This document shows, in pieces, positions 44,905 to 51,694 of a stretch of DNA of 53,887 nucleotides; within the stretch, counting starts at the first letter, position 1; each line of letters opens with the position of its first letter. Made by a program: the position numbers and the translations under genes. Under the pieces are notes generated by a model. That model searched no databases, had not been told where the DNA came from, and saw only the letters and a list, made by a program, of their open reading frames with translations. The DNA lies in contig CACHMF010000006.1 in NCBI GenBank assembly GCA_902580855.1, forward strand, positions 1 through 53,887, in the 5' to 3' direction. This DNA comes from an uncultured Bacteroidota bacterium. Lineage in GTDB: Bacteria; Bacteroidota; Bacteroidia; Flavobacteriales; UBA7312.

Positions 44905-44934
44905 TATAAACCCACTCATATTAGCGGGTTTATA
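44905..44934 (+). terminator. Terminator after the 44262 gene
   Basis: TATAAACCC/GGGTTTATA, a nine-base perfect stem with two further pairs inside. The tail is weaker in T than in the others. Confidence 0.75.
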
Positions 44935-44937
44935 TTT

Positions 44938-44970
44938 GGTTGATCTAAGCGTCCTTATTTCGAACTTTTT
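44938..44970 (+). repeat. Cassette-border repeat, copy 9
   Basis: GGTTGATCTAAGCGTCC followed by TTATTTCGAACTTTTT. The right half is identical to consensus. Confidence 0.8.
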
Positions 44971-45035
44971 TAACCAACTTAATCTATATTACATAGCTTT
45001 AAAAATAAATTTCTATATTTAGAAAAAATCATCTT

Positions 45036-45371
45036 ATGGAAAATATCTTAATATTATCACAAATAATAATTTCAATTTCAATATTAATAGTTTGGGTTTT
45101 TCGTTATGATAATATCGTCATAGAATTTGAACAATATGGATTATCAAGTTTATTAAGAAATATCGTAGGGGCATCTAAAATTTCTCTAGCAACAATTTTA
45201 GTTATAGGAATTTGGCATCATGAATACTTGTTTTTCGCTTCGACTGCTATGGCTTTTTTAATGCTTTGTGCACAGTTTTTTCACTTTAGAGCAAAGAATA
45301 ATTGGAGAAAGTTTATGCCCTCCTTATCCCTTTTAATCTTATCATTATTTATTGCTTCTTCGTACTATTAA
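45036..45371 (+). CDS. DoxX-like small membrane protein, first of a pair
   Basis: 111 residues, four hydrophobic segments, with FEQYGLSSLLRNIVGASKIS and LATILVIGIWHHEYLFFAS. The overall pattern is that of DoxX-like (DoxX_2) proteins of unknown function. Only 10 bases separate it from a second protein of similar size and topology, so the two probably form one complex and one transcript. Confidence 0.65.
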   Translation: MENILILSQIIISISILIVWVFRYDNIVIEFEQYGLSSLLRNIVGASKISLATILVIGIWHHEYLFFASTAMAFLMLCAQFFHFRAKNNWRKFMPSLSLLILSLFIASSYY

Positions 45372-45381
45372 ACACTAAAGT

Positions 45382-45726
45382 ATGAGTGCCTCTTTTTTTT
45401 TGATGATCTTTTCATCAATCTCATTTATATATTATGGATTAAGTTCTCTTTTATCCAAAAGAATGCATTCTGAATATTCTCGTTGGGGATATAATAATCT
45501 GCGTGTTTTTTTAGGATGGTGTCAATTATTAGGAGGCTGTGGGTTGATAATTGGCATGTTGCATCCTTTACTAAATCCATTGATTTCTATTACGTCGTTT
45601 TTATTGACTATAATGATGTTAACGGCTGTTTTTACAAGAATCAATTCAAAAGATGGATTACTATTGACATTGCCCTCTATTTTTTATTCTATATTAAATG
45701 CAATTATTTTTTTTCAATCTATTTAA
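45382..45726 (+). CDS. DoxX-like small membrane protein, second of a pair
   Basis: 114 residues, four hydrophobic segments. It has SKRMHSEYSRWGYNNLRVFL and a GWCQLLGGCGLIIGM stretch similar to the GxxxxxGGxGL motif of DoxX relatives. It follows its probable paralogue by 10 bases. The stop is followed by a strong terminator and repeat copy 10. Confidence 0.65.
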   Translation: MSASFFLMIFSSISFIYYGLSSLLSKRMHSEYSRWGYNNLRVFLGWCQLLGGCGLIIGMLHPLLNPLISITSFLLTIMMLTAVFTRINSKDGLLLTLPSIFYSILNAIIFFQSI

Positions 45727-45754
45727 TTGAATTGCTGAATTTTGTGAGAATAAA

Positions 45755-45794
45755 AAAGCGGAACCCTTTCTCAAAATGAGATGGATTCCGCTTT
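45755..45794 (+). terminator. Terminator after the DoxX-like pair
   Basis: AAAGCGGAA (45755-45763) pairs with TTCCGCTTT (45786-45794); inside, CTCA-AAA-TGAG extends the stem. The next repeat begins on the adjoining base. Confidence 0.85.
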
Positions 45795-45826
45795 GGTGGA
45801 CCTAAGCGTCCTTATTTCGAACTTTT
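45795..45826 (+). repeat. Cassette-border repeat, copy 10 (consensus)
   Basis: GGTGGACCTAAGCGTCC followed by TTATTTCGAACTTTT; taken as the reference copy. It adjoins the terminator without gap and is 26 bases before the next ATG. Confidence 0.85.
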
Positions 45827-45851
45827 CAGAAAGTTTAATTACTTTTATTGT

Positions 45852-47228
45852 ATGAAATATTTTTTAGTGTACTTTTTCATTTTACTTTTTCCTACTACAA
45901 CTTTTTGTCAGTTTATTCCTAATAATACAAATTACAATCAAGATATTGTGTGGGAAAATGTATTTACCAATGGTCCATCAGGCAAAGTAAATAGAGGCAT
46001 AGTTGATTCAGATGGAAATTGCGCTGTTATATTTATGCCGCCAAATATGTCTAGAATACATAAAATAAATGGTGCTAATGGACAATTAATATGGACTAAA
46101 TCAATAAGTAATACTGTTGGTTTTGGTATTACAGAAATTTATGATTCTAATAGAGTAGATTATATTATTTCCGGAGGAACTGGCTCATCACAAGAGCGAT
46201 GGATTTCGCGCTTAAATGGTGATGATGGGACAGTTATGTGGGATAAAACATATAGTTTTTCAGGCAGCTCTAACGAGTTTGATGGTATTCGAATGACAAT
46301 AATCGGTTCAGACGGATATATATATGCATCTGGTTTTATTGGAGGTGATGAGGCGGGCACCATATTTATTGTGTATGCAGGGCAGTCAGTTGTTATGAAA
46401 ATTGATCCATCTGATGGAAGTGAGATTTGGACTGATATAAATCCGAATTCTGAATATTCGATTGCTTTAATCGAGTCATCAGATGATTATATATATTCTG
46501 CAGGCACAAGATGGGCAGACGATTTAAGTATAACTAAAATAGATAGATTTGGGAATAGACTATGGACAGAAGATATTGCTAATACTTCTGATATTATACC
46601 TGCTGATTTATGTATTTCGAATAATGACATTATTTATTATGGAGGCCATACAGGAAGACCCGGGGCTGGTGATCCATTTGATTATTCTTGTCTTAGTATT
46701 GATACAAATATGAATGTTAATTGGATAAAACATTATGCTAATCCAAGGGGGTATAGTTTAAATCATATAAGAAATGAGTTATACGGAATTAAGTCAGGAT
46801 CAGATGGTATATACATGTTTGGAGGAACTGGTGATGAAGGAAATTATAGTGCGACAAACTCTCCCTTCCTGTCTTCTGATATATGGAATGGATGGGTTCT
46901 TTCAGTTGATCAAAATGGTGATATATTAAAAAGTGAGGTATATTGTCATAATCAAGTAAATACTGCAACTGAATACGGTGCACTTATTGATAATGGATAT
47001 GTAATATTTAACGATACAGATGCTCAAGGAGATGAAGAAGTTGGTGTTATGAAGATTATTAATGGAAGCAATAGTCCAACTTCAGTAAAAGAGAATCTAA
47101 CTAAAGTTCAGACTCCACTAGTTAAAATTATTGATTTATTAGGTCGTGAAACAAGAGAAATGAAGAATCAACCTCTTTTTTACATCTATGATGATGGAAC
47201 TGTGGAGAAAAAAATAATTCTTGAATAA
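45852..47228 (+). CDS. Secreted beta-propeller-like (PQQ-like repeat) protein with compact sorting motif
   Basis: 458 residues; signal peptide MKYFLVYFFILLFPTTTFCQ. The body shows repeated blades of the PQQ/quinoprotein-like type: HKINGANGQLIWTKSIS, SRLNGDDGTVMWDKTYSF, MKIDPSDGSEIWTDI and TKIDRFGNRLWTEDI. No enzyme active site is recognisable, so it is likely a binding or structural surface protein. The tail (KIIDLLGRETREMKNQPLF then YIYDDGTVEKKIILE) is the compact sorting motif. A terminator of the CCCACTC type follows the stop by four bases. Confidence 0.78.
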   Translation: MKYFLVYFFILLFPTTTFCQFIPNNTNYNQDIVWENVFTNGPSGKVNRGIVDSDGNCAVIFMPPNMSRIHKINGANGQLIWTKSISNTVGFGITEIYDSNRVDYIISGGTGSSQERWISRLNGDDGTVMWDKTYSFSGSSNEFDGIRMTIIGSDGYIYASGFIGGDEAGTIFIVYAGQSVVMKIDPSDGSEIWTDINPNSEYSIALIESSDDYIYSAGTRWADDLSITKIDRFGNRLWTEDIANTSDIIPADLCISNNDIIYYGGHTGRPGAGDPFDYSCLSIDTNMNVNWIKHYANPRGYSLNHIRNELYGIKSGSDGIYMFGGTGDEGNYSATNSPFLSSDIWNGWVLSVDQNGDILKSEVYCHNQVNTATEYGALIDNGYVIFNDTDAQGDEEVGVMKIINGSNSPTSVKENLTKVQTPLVKIIDLLGRETREMKNQPLFYIYDDGTVEKKIILE

Positions 47229-47232
47229 ATAA

Positions 47233-47260
47233 AAACCCACTCAAATGAGTGGGTTTCTTT
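47233..47260 (+). terminator. Terminator after the propeller-like gene
   Basis: AAACCCACTC-AAAT-GAGTGGGTTT, ten-base perfect stem, followed by CTTTTT. Confidence 0.85.
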
Positions 47261-47262
47261 TT

Positions 47263-47297
47263 GGTGGACCTAAGCATCCTTATTTCGAACTTTTTTA
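47263..47297 (+). repeat. Cassette-border repeat, copy 11
   Basis: GGTGGACCTAAGCATCC followed by TTATTTCGAACTTTTTTA. One base in the hairpin arm has changed (ATCC). It is the last recognisable copy; no gene is seen in the ~150 bases after it. Confidence 0.85.
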
Positions 47298-47445
47298 TTT
47301 TCAAAAATTCTCTGCTGATTTTTAAATGATGATAACATTTCTAGTTACCAACGAATAATAGTAGATATTTTTTTAATTTTACTGAAATTGTTAAAGTCTA
47401 AATCAGATTTTACATAAATTTTTAAAACTCTTTAAAAGATTTTTT

Positions 47446-48531
47446 ATGAAAAAGCTCCCTAATTTTTCTAGATTACAATCATCATTGGAAATGATAAAAA
47501 CTAAAATATTTTTATTTTTTATTTTGTTTTCATTTAGTTCTTTAAATGTATTTGCTCAAAATTCTGAATCAATAAGCAATTGTAATGACTTTGTGGTTGG
47601 AAGCGCAGCTGCTTGGCCTTATGTTCTTGTTGCAACAACTATTGATTCAGGAGCGGTAAGTCACTTAGCTCAAACATTTACTATGAATGTCACTTCTTTA
47701 CCAGCTAATGGTGCAAATGTTAGGGTTTATAAAACTGTAGCTAATGGAAATGATTTCTTTGGAAATCCAATTACATTAACATTAGGCTCAAATAGTATTA
47801 CTGTGCCTGATGTCACTTTTGATAGAGTAGTTAAATTTCAATTCTCAAGTGGAGAAGTTGAATTTGATGCTTTAAGTTTAAATGGCGTAGATTCTGATTG
47901 TGTTGATGTTTTACCAGCATCAAATACATCATTAATAAGTAGTTGTAACGACTTTATTACAGGATCTAATTTAACTTGGCCTTATGTTCTTGTTGCTACA
48001 ACTATTGACTCTGGTTCGGTTAGTCAAGGAGCTCAAACATTTAGTATGAATATAACATCATTGCCTACTGGTGGGGCAAACTTTAGAGTTTATAAAACTG
48101 TAGCTAATGGAAATGATTTTTTTGGAAACCCAGTAGTATTAGTAGATGGTATGAATACATTTACTGTGCCAGCTGTCACTTTTGACAGAGCGGTTAAATT
48201 CCAGTTTTCAAGTGGAGACATAGAATTTAATGCATTAAGTCTGAATGGAGTAGATTCGGATTGTATTACTAACATATCTTCAATTCAAAATACTGAACAC
48301 AATATATTTCTAAATACTTTCCCTAATCCTTCAAATGGAAGTCTATTTATTCAATCAAATCAACCAATAGATGAGATACAAATACATGAAATTTCCGGAA
48401 GAGTTGTTTTACAAGTAAAACCACAACTGAATATCTATCATATTCAAACCTCCCATCTCAAAAATCAACTTTATTTTGTTAAGTGCTTAATAAATCAAGA
48501 TTGGATTACCAGAAAAATTATTCTCAATTAA
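47446..48531 (+). CDS. Secreted protein with two tandem ~120-residue domains and type-A T9SS tail
   Basis: 361 residues. The signal peptide MIKTKIFLFFILFSFSSLNV suggests that the Met at 47491 may be the real start; the ATG at 47446 adds 15 residues. Two near-identical domains follow, each beginning SCNDF/NCNDF and containing WPYVLVATTIDSG, then VYKTVANGNDFFGNPI and VKFQFSSGEVEF, ending LSLNGVDSDC. The C-terminal ~75 residues (FPNPSNGSLFIQSNQPIDEI, then SGRVVLQV) are a classical type-A sorting domain. The function of the repeated domain is unknown; adhesion or binding is a guess. Confidence 0.78.
   Translation: MKKLPNFSRLQSSLEMIKTKIFLFFILFSFSSLNVFAQNSESISNCNDFVVGSAAAWPYVLVATTIDSGAVSHLAQTFTMNVTSLPANGANVRVYKTVANGNDFFGNPITLTLGSNSITVPDVTFDRVVKFQFSSGEVEFDALSLNGVDSDCVDVLPASNTSLISSCNDFITGSNLTWPYVLVATTIDSGSVSQGAQTFSMNITSLPTGGANFRVYKTVANGNDFFGNPVVLVDGMNTFTVPAVTFDRAVKFQFSSGDIEFNALSLNGVDSDCITNISSIQNTEHNIFLNTFPNPSNGSLFIQSNQPIDEIQIHEISGRVVLQVKPQLNIYHIQTSHLKNQLYFVKCLINQDWITRKIILN
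47575..48275 (+). repeat. Tandem duplication, 363-base period, inside the secreted protein gene
   Basis: The DNA of the two units is strongly similar and in frame; for example AAAACTGTAGCTAATGG occurs at 47731 and again at 48094. The period corresponds to 121 residues. Confidence 0.85.
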
Positions 48532-48556
48532 AAATAACTTACACTTCAATTTTTTT

Positions 48557-50119
48557 ATGTTTAAAAATATTGTCAGAGTTCAATTATTTGTTGCGCTATT
48601 TTTCATTTATGGTTGCTCTGGAGACTCTACACAAAATAATCAGAATGATATATCAACTATAAATACATCAGAAAAACTTAATGTTTTATTAATTATTGCT
48701 GATGATCTGAACTGTGATCTTGGCGCTTATGGCAATTTGGATGTAAAAACTCCAAATATCGATCGTCTTGCAGCAAGAGGTGTCTTATTTGAAAATGCTC
48801 ATTGTCAATACCCATGGTGTGGTCCATCACGTGCTTCATTCATGACTGGTATGTATACAGATCAAACCAAGATCACTAGAAATAACATGAATCTTAGAAA
48901 TTCTATTCCGGATGTTATAACTATTGGGCAACGTTTTAGACAACAGGGTTATCAATCCGTTCGAATTGGTAAAATTTTCCATTATGATAATCCTAGCGCT
49001 ATTGGAACATCAGGAAATGATGATATTTATTCATGGGATCAAACTGTGAATCCATATGGAAGAGATAAAATTGAGGAACATAAAATTAATACTCTAGTTC
49101 CAAGAAAGTATGGTGCAATTTTAAGTTGGTTAGCTGCTGATGGTAAAGACGAAGATCAGACGGATGGTATTGCAGCAAACGAGGCAATTGAAAAGCTTAG
49201 TGATTTTGCCGAAACAAATACTCCTTTTTTTTTAGCAGTTGGTTTTTTTAGACCTCATACCCCTTTTGTTGCTCCGAAAAAATACTTTGATTTTTATGAT
49301 CGAGAAAAAATCGAAATCCCAGAAATACCAAATGACTATTTAACAACGATACCTGATCCTGCTGTTAAATCAATTAGAGCAAAAAAATCCCAAATTAATC
49401 TTAAAAAAGAGCGAGCCCAAGAGATTAAAGAGGCTTATTATGCAACTATTTCCTTTATAGATGCTCAGGTAGGCCGAATCCTTGATCAACTAGAATTATC
49501 TGGATTAGATAAAAACACTGTTGTAGTGTTTACATCCGATCATGGATATCATATGGGTGAACATGGACACTGGCAAAAAAATACATTATTTGAAAATTCA
49601 ACACGAGTTCCATTAATAATTTCTGTTCCTAATTTTAAAAATGACGGCTCTACTTCTAATAGCCCGGTTGAATTAATAGATGTTTATCCTACTTTAATGG
49701 ATTTAACTAATATTAATACACCTGAGCATGTAGTTGGAAAAAGTTTATTGCCATTGATAAATAATAACAATGCTTCAGTTCGAGAAAGCGCTCTTACAAG
49801 ATGGCGTAAAGGATACTCAATTAAAACTAAACGTTATAGACTTACTAAATGGGGAATTAATGGCGAGCTAGGTTATGAGCTGTATGATCATGATCATGAT
49901 AAGAACGAGCTTATTAATCTAGCTGATAACAAAGATTATAATGACGTGCTTGATTCTTTAAAATTAGTGATTGAAAAAAGAATTATTGAAGCTTCGATTA
50001 AGCCTAAAGGCCTTGGAAGACAATTTGAGAATGCTAGACCTATGTTCAAGGCAACAAACATTACATTTGGAGATATACATGATTTAAATGGTGAAATAAC
50101 ACACTTAAAAAATGAATAA
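48557..50119 (+). CDS. S1 sulfatase lipoprotein, iduronate-2-sulfatase-like
   Basis: 520 residues with lipoprotein leader ending IYGCSG. Sulfatase signature: LLIIADDLNCDLGAYGN with two metal Asp; the catalytic Cys to be converted to formylglycine is in YPWCGPSRASFMTGM (pattern C-x-P-S-R, about residue 86). FTSDHGYHMGEHGHWQKNTL provides further Asp/His metal ligands and Lys. ELIDVYPTLMDLT and a C-terminal YELYDHDHDKNELINLAD are standard. The sequence is closest in pattern to iduronate-2-sulfatase-like enzymes. It needs a formylglycine-generating enzyme that is not in the window. It likely removes sulfate from a marine polysaccharide. Confidence 0.92.
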   Translation: MFKNIVRVQLFVALFFIYGCSGDSTQNNQNDISTINTSEKLNVLLIIADDLNCDLGAYGNLDVKTPNIDRLAARGVLFENAHCQYPWCGPSRASFMTGMYTDQTKITRNNMNLRNSIPDVITIGQRFRQQGYQSVRIGKIFHYDNPSAIGTSGNDDIYSWDQTVNPYGRDKIEEHKINTLVPRKYGAILSWLAADGKDEDQTDGIAANEAIEKLSDFAETNTPFFLAVGFFRPHTPFVAPKKYFDFYDREKIEIPEIPNDYLTTIPDPAVKSIRAKKSQINLKKERAQEIKEAYYATISFIDAQVGRILDQLELSGLDKNTVVVFTSDHGYHMGEHGHWQKNTLFENSTRVPLIISVPNFKNDGSTSNSPVELIDVYPTLMDLTNINTPEHVVGKSLLPLINNNNASVRESALTRWRKGYSIKTKRYRLTKWGINGELGYELYDHDHDKNELINLADNKDYNDVLDSLKLVIEKRIIEASIKPKGLGRQFENARPMFKATNITFGDIHDLNGEITHLKNE

Positions 50120-50166
50120 TTTTAAGTTAATTGTTAATCATATTTAAATTAATAACGATCGGTATT

Positions 50167-51633
50167 ATGATAAACTTTAAGTTAAAAGAACGAATATCAT
50201 TAAACTTTGCGATTAAATTCTTTTTTATTTCCATAATTTTAATCTTGTTTTCTTGTAATTCAAGTAATCATTCAAAAGATAAGGAAGCAAATTATAGTTC
50301 TCCAAATTTCATACTTATACTCGCTGATGACCAAGGATGGAATGGCACATCAGTTAAAATGATGTATAACGAATCTGGTTCAAAAAGTGATTACTTTGAG
50401 ACGCCAAACCTAGAACTACTTTCCCAAAGAGGTATGCGATTTTCTGATGCATATTCTAGTGCACCTGTTTGCGCTCCCTCAAGGTATAGTATACAGTTTG
50501 GTAAAACACCTGCTAGACTTTCATTAATTCGTGTTGGAATGAATACTGATCACATTGATCATGAAGGATTCGTAAGTATTCCAAAGGCACTTAAAAAAAT
50601 TAATAAACAATATAGAACAGCTCATTTTGGAAAATGGGGAATGGGAAGTAATCCTTCTATATTAGGTTATGATGAAAGCGATGGACCAACTAAAAATAAA
50701 GATGGCAATTTTGATAATGATAAAAGTCAATGGGAACATGTATTAAAAAATGATCCAAAAAATATTTTTTCTCTAACTAATAAGGCAGTTGAATTTATTC
50801 GTTCTAGCAAAAAAGAAAAGCGACCTTTTTTTCTCCAAATTTCGCATTATGCTGTACATTCCAATATTGAATCTAAAGAAAAAAGCTATGATTTGTTCAG
50901 TGATAAACCTAAAGGTCTTCATCACAAAAATCTCGGATTTGCTGCAATGACTTATGATTTGGATGAGAGTCTTGGGATTCTATTAAAAAAAATAAAAGAG
51001 TTTGGACTGCAAGACAATACATACATTATTTATATGTCAGACAATGGATCGGTGCCTAATATTCCTGGTGCTAAAAATTACGAAAAGAGCTATAACTATC
51101 CATTGAGTAGAGGAAAATGGGATGCTTTTGAAGGAGGTATACGTGTGCCGCTAATAATTGCAGGCCCGGGTATAAAAAATGGTTCTGAGTCTTCCACACC
51201 CGTTTCTGGAAGTGATCTTTTGCCAACAATAATAGATTTAGCAGGAAGTAAAACAATTAAATTAAAAGAAATTGACGGAGGAAGTTTCGCCTCAATACTT
51301 TTAAATAAAAATAACGAAAATATTAACAGACCAGTTGATGCTATTTTCTTTCATGTGCCATATAAAAATGGTATTGCTTTAAAGAGACCGCATTCTGCAA
51401 TTAGAAAGGATGATTATAAGCTAATTAAATTTCAAGATGATAAATCATTACTTCTTTTTGATTTAGTGAATGATAAAATGGAGCAGTTTAATTTAGCTAA
51501 TCAAAAACCTGAAAAACTAAAAGAATTGGAAGAACTATTAGATAACTATCTTGTTGAAGTTAACGCACCAAAATGGCAAGATGGCATTACTTGGAAAAAC
51601 ACTCCTTTAAAAGATATAAATTCTAGCTATTAA
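50167..51633 (+). CDS. S1 sulfatase lipoprotein, arylsulfatase-like
   Basis: 488 residues from MINFKLKERISLNF with lipobox FSC; a 12-residue upstream extension at 50131 is unlikely. Signature: NFILILADDQGWNGTS, catalytic Cys in SSAPVCAPSRYSIQFGKTPA (C-x-P-S-R), AHFGKWGMG (equivalent of GKWHLG), SDNGSVPN and GGIRVPLIIAGPGI. The early insertion KMMYNESGSKSDYFETP is unusual in length. It is only 47 bases behind the other sulfatase and probably acts on the same glycan at another sulfate position. The two belong to different subgroups. Confidence 0.92.
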   Translation: MINFKLKERISLNFAIKFFFISIILILFSCNSSNHSKDKEANYSSPNFILILADDQGWNGTSVKMMYNESGSKSDYFETPNLELLSQRGMRFSDAYSSAPVCAPSRYSIQFGKTPARLSLIRVGMNTDHIDHEGFVSIPKALKKINKQYRTAHFGKWGMGSNPSILGYDESDGPTKNKDGNFDNDKSQWEHVLKNDPKNIFSLTNKAVEFIRSSKKEKRPFFLQISHYAVHSNIESKEKSYDLFSDKPKGLHHKNLGFAAMTYDLDESLGILLKKIKEFGLQDNTYIIYMSDNGSVPNIPGAKNYEKSYNYPLSRGKWDAFEGGIRVPLIIAGPGIKNGSESSTPVSGSDLLPTIIDLAGSKTIKLKEIDGGSFASILLNKNNENINRPVDAIFFHVPYKNGIALKRPHSAIRKDDYKLIKFQDDKSLLLFDLVNDKMEQFNLANQKPEKLKELEELLDNYLVEVNAPKWQDGITWKNTPLKDINSSY

Positions 51634-51694
51634 ATTTAATAATGAATTACATCATTAAATTTAATAGCTTAGCGTAAAAATTACACTTGATTTT

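Noticed and set aside
45516-45779. Second plus-strand frame overlapping the DoxX-like gene
   Set aside because: Runs through the terminator hairpin and has no family-like or membrane pattern of its own.
44129-47297. Repeat copies as degenerate tRNA genes
   Set aside because: Only a T-loop-like TTCGA and an acceptor/CCA-like end are present; there is no anticodon or D arm and the T-stem spacing is wrong.
34827-47297. Array as a classical integron with attC sites
   Set aside because: The repeat lacks the GTTRRRY/RYYYAAC core pair and the long imperfect palindrome of attC, and no intI gene is in the window.
34827-47297. CRISPR array
   Set aside because: Repeats are 0.8-1.9 kb apart with genes between them and are degenerate; no cas genes are seen.
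36767-47297. The repeat as a common promoter of the following genes
   Set aside because: Its distance to the next start varies from about 24 to 149 bases, it sometimes precedes a minus-strand gene, and separate TAnnTTTG boxes exist for several genes. It might contribute a -33 region only at 40786.
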